Notes under the pieces: model-generated
Seen by the model: the letters and a program-made list of their open reading frames with translations, nothing else
What the model was told of the DNA's origin: nothing
Database searches by the model: none
Part shown: piece by piece, positions 7,930-17,032 of the stretch
How the letters are laid out: the number at the start of each line of letters is the position of its first letter
How positions within the stretch are numbered: position 1 is the stretch's first letter
Made by a program: the position numbers and the translations under genes
Source of the DNA: Echinicola arenosa
GTDB taxonomy: Bacteria > Bacteroidota > Bacteroidia > Cytophagales > Cyclobacteriaceae
Direction: 5' to 3'
DNA length: 64,000 bases
NCBI RefSeq assembly: GCF_014841125.1
Contig: NZ_JACYTQ010000001.1
Coordinates: 806,001-870,000 of the forward strand

Positions 7930-9540
7930 TTAGTTGCTGAGAGTTACCTGTCTCATCTGATCTCCTGTAAGAATCCTTAAAAGAAAATCTTGGTCTTTTT
8001 CATTGATCAAATCATTTATATTCTCCACAAGCATTAGTTCATCGGTGGTATAATCATTGATCATCATAATTTTGTACCCCGGCTTGATTCCTTCTGTACT
8101 TGCCATCGTACCGCCGATCACTTGTTTTACTTCCAATTCATTTTGATCATTGAATTGAAGTATCATTCCTGCCAGTACGAAGTCCGTAGGCCTGTCATAA
8201 TTTTCATTAGCCTCCAAATAAAGCTTGTGATGTAAGCGGTCTATGGTCACATTGAACTTTTGGATAAGTTCCAATCCAAAGGAGCCGGCATCACTATTCC
8301 ATTCCCCTTTATCAGGATCATGTGCTTGCAGGGAAACCAATATATTTTGCAATTCAAAATCTCCCAATTTGGCATAATCCATATATCCCATTTTGGTGGG
8401 AGTCGCCATGCCCATGCTGTAATTGGTGGAATAGAACTCAGCCTTAAAGCCCTCTTCTAGATTTTCTTTGCCCACATAAGGTCCAAAAAAGATCATATTA
8501 TAGCCTGCCCCCGTATCAAAAACCATATTAGCGGTAAGCTCTTCAGCCTTATTGGCCAAATGATAATTCACAGGTATCACCGGTAAGCCAGAATTGAAAT
8601 CTACTGGAACCACTTCTACTTCTTTTGAAGGGGTGTAGGAATTAAAATCATACAGTTCGATCACTCCTTTATCAAAATCTATCCGGGTCGTAAAGCTCCG
8701 AAGGATTCCCCCTCCTATCAAACCATCAGCTCTTCCTGCCAAACCTGGAAAGATCACCAAATTTTGATTATCCAAATCAAGGCTATCATTGATATGAACG
8801 GTATTGTTCTTGGAAAACTGCACACTGGTTTTCCCGCCCACCACGGCGGTTTCCCGCTCTTGGGTATTTTTGATACCAATTCTTTGTGAAGCACTTGGGC
8901 TCAATGCCATTCCATCTGCCCCAGTATCAAAGATCATCGTAAGCAAATCAGGGCTGTCATTTAACCTTAGCTTGATAAAAATCTTTCCTTCGGCCAACTC
9001 AAATGGAATGGAAGCTACCAATCCCCTGTCAGTGTAGCGGTCGAGTTTGTAAAGTCGATCAAAAAAGTCAGTATAAATTAATAGGCCATTTTTTTCATAA
9101 GCAAAATTGCCTCGATCTTCTCCACCATCACTATCTTTTAGGATTACCTCCGCCAAAGTGATGTCTTTCCGACTCTCTTTTTTCACAAAAACAATGTCAT
9201 TGATTTTGGGGTACACTTTCACAATACTCTCCAATAGGTAATCGCGAGTATCTCCCCCATACACCCCAATCATAAAATCAGGTGCAATCAAGGCCTTCAT
9301 TGCTTCTATGTCACGCGACTTCATCGCAACTTCAAAGGCCTCCACCGATTTTTTAATTTCTTTTTTACTCTGGGCATTTCCAGAGTATCCAAATTGAAAA
9401 ACACATAAAAAGAGAAAGATAACTCTAGTTAAATTATATTTAAATTTATTGCCTACAATAAATTTCAGTGCATCAATTGGCTTTATATTGGTCGTATTAA
9501 TCATTCTTGCGTTGGTCAACATGGACGTTTGAAAGAGCAT
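7930..9540 (-). CDS. Exported two-DTG aspartyl protease with NTF2-like and PDZ domains (copy A)
   Basis: A 536-residue protein. An NTF2/DUF4440-like segment (about 60-165, with APDFMIGVYGGD) precedes two retropepsin-like lobes. Lobe 1 has Asp205-Thr-Gly in FDTGADGMALS and a matching LIGGGIL; lobe 2 has Asp342-Thr-Gly in FDTGAGYNMIFFG and GSFGLEL. A C-terminal PDZ-like domain (about 455-535) carries GIKPGYKIMMIND. Two DTG motifs in one chain suggest a self-contained, pepsin-like active site. The signal helix (TRVIFLFLCVFQF) begins only at about residue 38, so ATG 9540 gives an unusually long n-region; ATG 9522 and 9504 are alternatives. The copy B paralogue begins directly at its signal peptide. 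The target is unknown; peptides or envelope proteins are inferred from neighbours. Confidence 0.85.
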   Translation of the reverse strand: MLFQTSMLTNARMINTTNIKPIDALKFIVGNKFKYNLTRVIFLFLCVFQFGYSGNAQSKKEIKKSVEAFEVAMKSRDIEAMKALIAPDFMIGVYGGDTRDYLLESIVKVYPKINDIVFVKKESRKDITLAEVILKDSDGGEDRGNFAYEKNGLLIYTDFFDRLYKLDRYTDRGLVASIPFELAEGKIFIKLRLNDSPDLLTMIFDTGADGMALSPSASQRIGIKNTQERETAVVGGKTSVQFSKNNTVHINDSLDLDNQNLVIFPGLAGRADGLIGGGILRSFTTRIDFDKGVIELYDFNSYTPSKEVEVVPVDFNSGLPVIPVNYHLANKAEELTANMVFDTGAGYNMIFFGPYVGKENLEEGFKAEFYSTNYSMGMATPTKMGYMDYAKLGDFELQNILVSLQAHDPDKGEWNSDAGSFGLELIQKFNVTIDRLHHKLYLEANENYDRPTDFVLAGMILQFNDQNELEVKQVIGGTMASTEGIKPGYKIMMINDYTTDELMLVENINDLINEKDQDFLLRILTGDQMRQVTLSN

Positions 9541-9698
9541 TTATTGAAATCTCGATTTACCTTAAACACTTGATTGAATTCCACAAAAAATAAAGGCTAA
9601 ATCGCTTAGCATTTTTATACAGTTTATTTAGAAATGATTTGATCCAATCCGCTGTTTTATCCATCAAAGCAAACTTGGGCCAATAATTCATAATTTAT

Positions 9699-9742
9699 AA
9701 CCAGAAGAAGTTGACACATTAGTAATCCTACTTCTTCTGGTT
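9699..9742. repeat. Perfect 13-bp inverted repeat
   Basis: AACCAGAAGAAGT and ACTTCTTCTGGTT are separated by 18 bases. There is no strong T run next to it, so it may be a structured leader or operator rather than a terminator. Confidence 0.6.
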
Positions 9743-9774
9743 TAATCCTGCTTATATCATTGAAGATTAAAGAA

Positions 9775-9834
9775 AGCCCCTCCTTAGTTCCGCATATGAA
9801 GAAAGAAACTAAAACCATTTTTTACAGAGGGGCT
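9775..9834 (-). terminator. Hairpin directly after PKD-like gene A
   Basis: AGCCCCTC pairs with GAGGGGCT, with an inner TTAGTT/AACTAA pairing and a large loop. It begins 12 bases after the PKD-like stop. Copy B has a hairpin in the same place with a different sequence, so it is probably a terminator or attenuator limiting read-through to the protease genes. Confidence 0.6.
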
Positions 9835-9846
9835 ATTAATCATCTA

Positions 9847-11310
9847 TTACCTTCTTCTAAAAGTAATGCCTGTAATCTTTCCGAAACCTTCCAATTTGGA
9901 GTTAAAGACAATTTGTCCGTTTACAGAAGGCACTTCATAGAATTCCAAACTACCAGTACTTCCTGCTGGCTTGGAAGGGTCATTTACTCCCACAATCAAC
10001 TGGCTACCCACCGGAGAATCAGAGTTAAATTCCATATGGGTGATTTCCCTATCAGCCATGTCCAGCATTTCAATGGCCGTTTTCGTCACTACATCATATT
10101 CATAGACCTTATTGCCAATATTGAAAAACAGGTAGCCATAGTCAGGCTGAATGGCAAAATTCTCTGCCTGCTCAAATCCAGGAACTGAGATCTCCTCAAA
10201 ATAAACCTGCCTGATATTTCTATTCCTTTGAAGCATTTTGGCGATGTGATAAGTCGCTCCATCATTTAAGATCGCAAATGCCTCTCCGTTATTATAGGTG
10301 GTATAGGTCATATACACCAAGTCCATTCCTATATTATAATCAAACAAAGTCGCATTATTAGGCATTGTAGCTGACTCAAGGTTATTAAGGCTAAGGTGCC
10401 TTACAAATCTTTTATTGTCTTCATCAAAAAAGATGGAGTGGCCCGTAGAGTTGGGCTCTGCGGATATATATTCCGATGCGGTAAAGGTTTCTGTTTCTCC
10501 TGTCACCTTGTTGATGGGTGCTCCATAGCTTACTTGGTAAGATCTATAGTAGTAATAGATATTATGATCACTTACCATATAAGCATGGCTCCCTCTCTTT
10601 TGATAAATTCTATCAGCTTTCATCTTTTCAGGAAAATCGGATATACCCTCATAACTCAAGCGTAAATCCTCTGACCAATCAAAACTTTCAGGATCTACCT
10701 TGGTCGTACCCGTTCCCTCGCTAGTTACATATATACCATATAAGGAAGGATCATAACCGTAACAATACACCAAACCTGGTGCTCCTTCTAATTCTAGGCT
10801 AGAACCAGTATATCTCAAAACATCCGGAATCACCATGTACTCTTCATCAATCAAAGATGCCATGTCCAGTCTAGCCTCACCGCCCACATCGCTCATCACT
10901 ATCCAACCTTCATAAACCGCACTTTTGACCTCTACTTTGAAGTCGGTAATGAATTCCACTCCCGAAGTTTTGTCCAACACCCTATAGTAAGCATCATATT
11001 CACCAGGAGGCACTTTCAAATCTACATCCAGGTCTTTCCCATTGCTAAGAATCTCCTTAACCGTAGTAAAAGGTTTAATCAACACCCATTCATACTCATA
11101 GCTTTCCAAATCCCCAGATTCGTCCAAGGTAAAAGCAAGATCAGGCTCGATTTTGAAATTTTCACCTTGATAGGCTACATAACTGCTATCAATTCCTGTG
11201 ACACCTACTTCATTGATGTCCACATACTCATAGTTTCCCAAATCCTCATAACATGATGTGATTAAAATGGGAAGGGCCAATAAGCATAAATATATAATTA
11301 CTCTTTTCAT
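9847..11310 (-). CDS. PKD-like family lipoprotein (copy A)
   Basis: A 487-residue predicted surface lipoprotein, lipobox LITSC (Cys20), followed by YEDLGNYEY, the usual opening of the Bacteroidota PKD-like (PF16407) family encoded behind SusC/SusD/DUF4843 genes. An immunoglobulin-like PKD segment (about 25-130) is followed by a region with repeated Y-x-Y/D strands that looks like a beta-propeller (about 130-480). No catalytic motif is evident, so a substrate-binding role in the SusCD complex is likely. It starts 12 bases after the DUF4843 stop. The copy B paralogue is clearly homologous along its full length. Confidence 0.88.
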   Translation of the reverse strand: MKRVIIYLCLLALPILITSCYEDLGNYEYVDINEVGVTGIDSSYVAYQGENFKIEPDLAFTLDESGDLESYEYEWVLIKPFTTVKEILSNGKDLDVDLKVPPGEYDAYYRVLDKTSGVEFITDFKVEVKSAVYEGWIVMSDVGGEARLDMASLIDEEYMVIPDVLRYTGSSLELEGAPGLVYCYGYDPSLYGIYVTSEGTGTTKVDPESFDWSEDLRLSYEGISDFPEKMKADRIYQKRGSHAYMVSDHNIYYYYRSYQVSYGAPINKVTGETETFTASEYISAEPNSTGHSIFFDEDNKRFVRHLSLNNLESATMPNNATLFDYNIGMDLVYMTYTTYNNGEAFAILNDGATYHIAKMLQRNRNIRQVYFEEISVPGFEQAENFAIQPDYGYLFFNIGNKVYEYDVVTKTAIEMLDMADREITHMEFNSDSPVGSQLIVGVNDPSKPAGSTGSLEFYEVPSVNGQIVFNSKLEGFGKITGITFRRR

Positions 11311-11322
11311 GTTAATTTTCTT

Positions 11323-12078
11323 TTAGATATAAACACCCATTTCCATTTCTGTCCCATCTTCCTCATAGATGGTATTGCCCAAGGCCTTTTGTTGATCTAG
11401 GTATCTCTTCATCACTACACCAAAATATTGACTTTTAGAAAGTGCGACATCACCCGTATAGATCAAAGGGTCAAAGCCCAACACATCTACCATTAAGAAA
11501 AATTTCTTACTAGAAAATTTACCCAAATAAGGTTCAAACCAGTCTTCGGGTTGTTGAAGCACTCCTGAAAGGTAAATATCAAGACCCACATGACTCAGTT
11601 GTTCTTGTCCGTAACGATCTACATAAGTGGTCATTTCACTTTTGAAATGTTCATCTGCAAGCAGCTTCAATTTGATCACGACGGTATCTTCAGCGATTTC
11701 CTCTGTTTTGATCAATCTGATATCAATAGTGGCAGACACTTCTCCTGCTGGAATAACATGCTCGTTTACAAATTCAAAGTCGGTCCCCTCTTGTGCAGTA
11801 GTCCCTTGGCCGAGTTCGACGGTGAAACTTCTGTCTTCATCTGCAACTCTTCCCAATACTTTCACAGGAATACTGATTAAACTATCGGTAAAAGTGGTAG
11901 GGACTAAACCTACTGAATAAAATAAGCTGTCCATATTGGGATTTTGGGAAGTCCCCTCGGTGGACATTGGAAAGTAAATACTGTCCTCATTTTGAAAAGT
12001 ATTTAACTCATCCTCCACACAGCTCCAACACAATACAACCGTTAGTAATAGGAATATATTTAGAATTGATTTTTTCAT
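11323..12078 (-). CDS. DUF4843 lipoprotein (copy A)
   Basis: A 251-residue lipoprotein (lipobox VLCWSC, Cys20). The body fits DUF4843 (PF16132): SIYFPMSTEG near the start, TDSLISIPVKVLG, a Calx-beta-like AQEGTDFEF segment, and a C-terminal part ending EEDGTEMEMGVYI. Such proteins sit between SusD and PKD-like genes in many Bacteroidota uptake loci and are probably accessory surface binding subunits. It lies 15 bases after the SusD stop, in the same operon. No enzymatic motif is seen. Copy B keeps the same length and motifs with more divergence than SusD. Confidence 0.87.
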   Translation of the reverse strand: MKKSILNIFLLLTVVLCWSCVEDELNTFQNEDSIYFPMSTEGTSQNPNMDSLFYSVGLVPTTFTDSLISIPVKVLGRVADEDRSFTVELGQGTTAQEGTDFEFVNEHVIPAGEVSATIDIRLIKTEEIAEDTVVIKLKLLADEHFKSEMTTYVDRYGQEQLSHVGLDIYLSGVLQQPEDWFEPYLGKFSSKKFFLMVDVLGFDPLIYTGDVALSKSQYFGVVMKRYLDQQKALGNTIYEEDGTEMEMGVYI

Positions 12079-12093
12079 TGTTGTTAGGGATTT

Positions 12094-13548
12094 CTAGTTT
12101 CTAAACTCTAATTCTGACAATGGTAATGGAACCACATAGGTACTTTCATCCATGGTCTTGTTGGCCGTATTGGAAGAGCCATTTGGTATGGAACTTAAAT
12201 TGTGTCTCTTGTAATAGAAAAACAATTGGCCTTCTCCAAAGAACTCCTTGCGATACTCCTTCAGAATCTCCTCTTGAATATCCCCCCCTTCGCTTAAGTC
12301 CTGTAATCCCCTATTGTACCTAACGGTATTCAAGTAGGCCAAGGCTTTTCCCGGGTCTGTCTCTGCTAAAGCTTCTGCAGCGATATAATACATCTCTGAC
12401 ATCCTGATCAGTCCAAGCATATATTTGAAGCTTGGTGTTTCATTATTAATTTTCCCTGGCTCCTTGTACTTGTTGAAAGTTTTAAAGGAATGGTTGCTGC
12501 CCAATACCCATGAAGAATTGAAACGGTAGTCATTTTCGTTATCCTCGAAGGTTTGGTCCAGCCTTCTTGGGCGGGCATAAAGGATTTTATTTTCCTGTAA
12601 GTTATTATTGAACAAGCTATTATACCTTCCATACAAACCCATATTGTAAGTACCGAATAGGATCTCGGACGAAAACACCATATCAGGAGCACTAGGAGTA
12701 GACAATACTGCCAAAGGATCCGTCCAAGGGAACCATTTACTGCCATTGTCAATCACCCATTCTGCCGCTTCCAAGGCGGTCTGCTCATTGCCCGCATATT
12801 GGTTAACCCTGGCTTGCAAAGCTTTTACCGCATATAGGTTCAACCTTAAGCTTCTGAACATATAAAAGGTAACAATTCCACCATCCGGATCTGGAAGCAT
12901 CTTGCCATTTTCAAGGATTGGATCGTTTGACAAATAGTTTTCTGCCATTTCCAAATCTGCCAAGACTTTCTCCAAGAATAGACTCCCTCCAATTAGCGGC
13001 GCCGCTTCTTTTTTGACCTCATCATAATAAGGCAACTGGTAATCATCCAGGCTCACACCCGGAATTCCCCCAAACACCCTCAACATATCAAAATGCAACA
13101 TAGCCCTCAAGGCATAACACTCTCCTTTTACCAAATCTTCTTCATCCTGGGGCAAAACTCCCGGATATTGATCCAGGCCATCCAAAAGCACATTGATATT
13201 CAACATGTTCACATAAGCAGCTGTCCACATACTTTCAAACCTGTTCATCACCGGCGTTTCATCGTAGGCGTAGTTCTGGTACAAGTAAAGTGTTTGATCA
13301 CTGCTAGGTTGGTCATAGCGCTGCGCCAGTCCTTCTATTACTCCCAAGGTAAGGTCCTCACCATATAACCGATTGTTATTCAGCTCCAGATAAATTCCAT
13401 TTAGCGCGTTTTGTATCCCTATTTCGGAGGAAAAAACCTGACTTTCCAGGAATTTATCCATGGGTTGTACATCCAAATAACTGTCGCATGAACTGATCAT
13501 CCATACCGCACAAACCCCAAGTATATATTTTATGATTCTTTTTTTCAT
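12094..13548 (-). CDS. SusD/RagB-family surface binding lipoprotein (copy A)
   Basis: A 484-residue lipoprotein (lipobox MISSC) that forms the lid of the SusCD outer-membrane importer. The N-terminus SYLDVQPMDKF, the tetratricopeptide-type helices, the IRMSEMYYIAAEAL segment and the C-terminal LPLSELEFRN are hallmarks of RagB/SusD proteins. At 484 residues it is compact for the family. It starts 12 bases after the SusC stop. By eye roughly four in five residues match the copy B SusD, with no length change, which argues that both copies bind related cargo. The cargo is not known; the RagAB precedent is oligopeptide import. Confidence 0.95.
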   Translation of the reverse strand: MKKRIIKYILGVCAVWMISSCDSYLDVQPMDKFLESQVFSSEIGIQNALNGIYLELNNNRLYGEDLTLGVIEGLAQRYDQPSSDQTLYLYQNYAYDETPVMNRFESMWTAAYVNMLNINVLLDGLDQYPGVLPQDEEDLVKGECYALRAMLHFDMLRVFGGIPGVSLDDYQLPYYDEVKKEAAPLIGGSLFLEKVLADLEMAENYLSNDPILENGKMLPDPDGGIVTFYMFRSLRLNLYAVKALQARVNQYAGNEQTALEAAEWVIDNGSKWFPWTDPLAVLSTPSAPDMVFSSEILFGTYNMGLYGRYNSLFNNNLQENKILYARPRRLDQTFEDNENDYRFNSSWVLGSNHSFKTFNKYKEPGKINNETPSFKYMLGLIRMSEMYYIAAEALAETDPGKALAYLNTVRYNRGLQDLSEGGDIQEEILKEYRKEFFGEGQLFFYYKRHNLSSIPNGSSNTANKTMDESTYVVPLPLSELEFRN

Positions 13549-13560
13549 GATATAACTTAT

Positions 13561-16500
13561 TTAGAAAGTAGCATTAATGGTAAAGGAAACGGTGCGAGCG
13601 AACGGATAGGTTGTTCCACGCTCTACTTGTACCGTAGAGAGCCTGAAGATATCGTTCATGATCGCATTGACCCTCAATCTGCTTAGCCCCATAGTTTTTA
13701 GGAAATGACTATTGGCATTCCATTGGTACCCTAAGGAAATGGACTCACCAGTCAGGCTATTTTCTTCCTGTACAAATCTGGAAGACATAGGAGAATTACC
13801 CGTTAAGCTGATACTTTTAAATTGGCTGATATCACCAGGCTGTTTCCATCGATCGGTAAGCGCTCGTCTATCCTGGTTTAGTAAAATACCATTTCTGGAA
13901 ATGTTCTCTACTTTGTTATACAAGGCACTATTGAACACATCTGCACCTAAACGGTACCTCATGTATACGTTCAGTAACCAGCCCTTATAAGATACATTGG
14001 TACTTAATATTCCTTGAGAGAATGGTTGGGTATTTCCTACCCTTACGATATCTGCAGGATCATACTCAAAAGTACTTTCCCCATTTTGCTTCAAGAATAC
14101 TTCTTTTCCGGTAGCAGGGTCTATTCCTAAAGATTGCACTGCCCAGATATCTGTTGGACTGTATCCATCCCGATACCTTACGAGACTATTGCTTTCCAAT
14201 TCTTCATTATTCAAGCTCGCCAGTTGGTTATCAAATTCGGCATACTTTTGATTGGTAAAGCTTCCCATCCATGCAATCGTCCAAACTACGCTTTCACTTG
14301 GTCTGAAAATTGGAGAATAGCGAATATTGGTTTCAATACCTTTGGCATCCATTTTACCAATATTCATCGGATAACCTTTGATTCCTGTAGAAGCAGGTTG
14401 GTCAATCACAACGATCAAAGGATCGGTGATTTTTTGGTAGGCATTTAAATACCCGGAAAGTCTATTATTGTAAAGACCAAAATCGATCCCTACACTGATG
14501 TTTTGCGTTCTTTGCCATTCCAAATCAGGATTGCCCAAAGAAGTGAGCGAAATGCCCTGACCAAAAATATTTCTATCATTATCAAAACTATATACAGATA
14601 CTGAGGTGATGTTTCCAAAACTTTGATTGCCTGTCACACCAATATTACCTCTCAATCTTAAGGTACTTATCTTCGAATTAGCTTTCAAAGAGGGTTCATT
14701 ATGTAGGTTCCAACCAGCTCCTACCGCCCAGAATGGGGAATAGGGATTGTTCCTTCCAAAAGTGGTGGAGCCATCAATACGGTAGGTAGCGTCAAATAAA
14801 AACCGCTGATCATAGGCATAGTTGGCACTTACCAAACCATTTACCCTTCTAAAATCCCTGTATGCCGCTGATGGGCTGGAATTTGGCTGATAATTAAAAG
14901 CAAAGGCTGGATTGCCCACTGCACCTATAGGGAAACCTACCGCCGTAAATGATTTCCGCTCATTACTTTGGTTTTGAATTTCTACACGACCATTTGCAGT
15001 AATACTATGCTTACCAGTCACTTTGGAATAAATTGCCATCAAATTCCCTCGATAAGTGAAAGACGAACTTTGACTATTATTATACCTGCCTTTCTCTAAA
15101 AAGTCCGTATTATCAAATGTGGTATTCAGCGGGCTGACGAAAGCTTCCGCTTCATCTTTACCTCCCACCAACTGCCCCATAGCTTGCAACCTAAAGCTCG
15201 GGCTAATGTTGTAACGCATCTGAATATTGTTTTGAACCTGTAGGCCTTTGGTCAAGTCAAACTGGTTATCCAAGAGGGCATTGTATAAAGGATTGATTAC
15301 GTTACCAGAAGTAAGTCCTTGGACATTTCCTTCTTCTAAATACCTGTCCACTCCCCCATCTTCATTGTATTTTCTGAAATAAGGATTGGCGTTAACAAAG
15401 TTCGAAAATTCGCCATAAGGTGTTTCCTTAGCTAAAGAACCATTGACAAAAAGCTTGTTGTTGATATTTAACTTTCCCTTTCTATAGATCAAATCGATCG
15501 CTCCTTGCCAGGTTTCACGGCCTGAACCCTTCATCACTCCTTGCACATTTCTGTAATTGGCCGAAACCCCGAAACGCAATTCGTCCGTTCCACCATTGGC
15601 ATAAATGGTGTGGGAATTGGTGAATCCAGTTTGAACCGGTTCTGACAGCCAATACGTATCCACCCCTCTTCTTACTTCTGCCAATCGAAGGCTATAGAGT
15701 TTGTCCAAATTAATGGCCTGTGTAGGATCGGGTGCCCCACCAGAATTGAAGGGGACATATCTTCCAGAAAGTCTTTCAAATTCCAGTTTTTCAGCGGCAT
15801 TCATCATATTATAATCGCTCAAATCTGGTACATCTACTCTGAAATCACCCGTATAGGAAAGTAGGATCTTACCCGCTTCTGGTTTTTTGGTTTCTACTAC
15901 AATCACACCGTTGGCGGCATTTGAGCCATAAAGGGCCGTAGAAGCAGCATCTTTCAAAATGGTAATGGAATTGATTCTATTGACATCCAAATCCACAATT
16001 GTTCTTAGCGTTGTCTCAAAACCATCCAGAATAAATAAGGGCTGGTTTGGATCAGAGCCAAACTCATCACGCAACTCACTGGTTGAAATACTGGTTTTAC
16101 CTCTTACTTCAATGTTAGGAAGCACATTTGGGTTGGAACCCAACTCATTATTTTCCAAAACCGCAATGGAAGGGTCCAAAGACCTGATGGCAGTGATGGC
16201 ATTTCCATTGGAAACCTGCTTAAGGTCATCTGTGTCGAAAGTAGCTGCTGCACCGGTGAAGCTATCCTTTTGTCTTTCAACCACCCCAGTAACCACCACT
16301 TCGTCCAATCCTGTCACACTGACTTTCATAGACACATTGATTTTGGTCTGGTTTCCGACAAGGATTTCTTGTGTTTCATACCCTAGCAAACGGAAAACCA
16401 AAACCGACTCTCCATCCGGGACCAGCAACCTGTATTTACCATCGACATCGGTGACATTGGCCTGAGAGGTACCTTTTAGTTGAACAATCACTCCAGGAAG

Positions 16501-16956
16501 ACGTGCACCCGTTTCATCTTTGACAATTCCTGTTATTTCTTCCATATCCCGCTCGACTTTTGTTAAACCGGTCATCACAGGAGCTGCACTATTGGTAGTA
16601 TTACTTACTTTTGGTTTGAGTACAATTGTTTCATCTACAATTTCAAATGTTAATTCAGTTGACTTTAATTGTTTGTTCAGTAGTGCTTCTACCGAAATCG
16701 ACTTTTCATCTACTTTCAGCCCTTTTACAGCTTCGATATCATCAGGGCTATAAAAGAACTGGTAATTCGTTCTCTTTTCTATCTCCTTGATCAGAGATTT
16801 GAGCTCAATATTTTTGAAATGAACGTCTTTTAGCACTTGTGAATTCACAGCTGCCGACACATTTACACAAAACACCAAGGTTAGAATAGCAGTTAACTTC
16901 ATAACTTTTGGCCATAAATCCCCCTTTAAGGGATAATCCTTTAAATTTTTCTTCAT
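13561..16956 (-). CDS. SusC/RagA-family TonB-dependent transporter with STN domain (copy A)
   Basis: A 1131-residue outer-membrane transporter. After the leader (to about residue 40) comes an STN domain (about 42-115), the part that contacts the periplasmic anti-sigma factor. A carboxypeptidase-regulatory-like domain (about 140-220, ITGIVKDETG start) follows, then the plug with the SusC signature SDPNQPLFILDGFE and TILKDAASTALYG, then a 22-strand barrel ending in an aromatic residue (TINATF). It is the energised channel beneath the SusD lid. The STN domain together with fecR and an ECF sigma gene upstream predicts cargo-dependent self-induction. The copy B paralogue has exactly the same length. 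Confidence 0.96.
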   Translation of the reverse strand: MKKNLKDYPLKGDLWPKVMKLTAILTLVFCVNVSAAVNSQVLKDVHFKNIELKSLIKEIEKRTNYQFFYSPDDIEAVKGLKVDEKSISVEALLNKQLKSTELTFEIVDETIVLKPKVSNTTNSAAPVMTGLTKVERDMEEITGIVKDETGARLPGVIVQLKGTSQANVTDVDGKYRLLVPDGESVLVFRLLGYETQEILVGNQTKINVSMKVSVTGLDEVVVTGVVERQKDSFTGAAATFDTDDLKQVSNGNAITAIRSLDPSIAVLENNELGSNPNVLPNIEVRGKTSISTSELRDEFGSDPNQPLFILDGFETTLRTIVDLDVNRINSITILKDAASTALYGSNAANGVIVVETKKPEAGKILLSYTGDFRVDVPDLSDYNMMNAAEKLEFERLSGRYVPFNSGGAPDPTQAINLDKLYSLRLAEVRRGVDTYWLSEPVQTGFTNSHTIYANGGTDELRFGVSANYRNVQGVMKGSGRETWQGAIDLIYRKGKLNINNKLFVNGSLAKETPYGEFSNFVNANPYFRKYNEDGGVDRYLEEGNVQGLTSGNVINPLYNALLDNQFDLTKGLQVQNNIQMRYNISPSFRLQAMGQLVGGKDEAEAFVSPLNTTFDNTDFLEKGRYNNSQSSSFTYRGNLMAIYSKVTGKHSITANGRVEIQNQSNERKSFTAVGFPIGAVGNPAFAFNYQPNSSPSAAYRDFRRVNGLVSANYAYDQRFLFDATYRIDGSTTFGRNNPYSPFWAVGAGWNLHNEPSLKANSKISTLRLRGNIGVTGNQSFGNITSVSVYSFDNDRNIFGQGISLTSLGNPDLEWQRTQNISVGIDFGLYNNRLSGYLNAYQKITDPLIVVIDQPASTGIKGYPMNIGKMDAKGIETNIRYSPIFRPSESVVWTIAWMGSFTNQKYAEFDNQLASLNNEELESNSLVRYRDGYSPTDIWAVQSLGIDPATGKEVFLKQNGESTFEYDPADIVRVGNTQPFSQGILSTNVSYKGWLLNVYMRYRLGADVFNSALYNKVENISRNGILLNQDRRALTDRWKQPGDISQFKSISLTGNSPMSSRFVQEENSLTGESISLGYQWNANSHFLKTMGLSRLRVNAIMNDIFRLSTVQVERGTTYPFARTVSFTINATF

Positions 16957-16995
16957 AAATTGTTAGTGGAATGTTATTGAACATTTAATTAAACG

Positions 16996-17025
16996 GGGTG
17001 GGGATTGTTGCAGCAATCAACACCC
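16996..17025 (-). promoter_or_regulatory. Conserved hairpin between fecR and susC (copy A)
   Basis: On the minus strand GGGTG and GATTG pair with CAATC and CACCC around an internal 2-by-2 bulge and a six-base loop. It starts 7 bases after the FecR stop and ends 39 bases before the SusC start. The same 30-base structure is present in copy B (31359-31388), with changes only in the bulge and loop. It may be a terminator-attenuator or an RNA processing signal separating regulator and transporter expression. Confidence 0.65.
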
Positions 17026-17032
17026 TTTCTTT

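Larger units (their letters stand above)
9541..9846. other. Intergenic region between PKD-like gene and protease gene (copy A)
   Basis: 306 bases without a convincing gene. It holds two hairpins (9699-9742 and 9775-9834) and presumably the promoter of the protease-TlpA pair, but I see no clear TAnnTTTG box. In copy B the equivalent position carries a thioredoxin gene. Confidence 0.6.

Noticed and set aside
9541-9660. Relic of the copy B thioredoxin start in cassette A (a KRFSL peptide near 9605)
   Set aside because: Only five residues match before the frame breaks; compatible with chance.
15959-16465. 168-codon + strand frame antisense to SusC A, with a 175-codon counterpart antisense to SusC B (30297-30824)
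   Set aside because: Both overlap the conserved plug region on the opposite strand. Their similarity follows from conservation of SusC, and the peptides (Ser/Thr/Val-rich, no domain) do not resemble a real protein.
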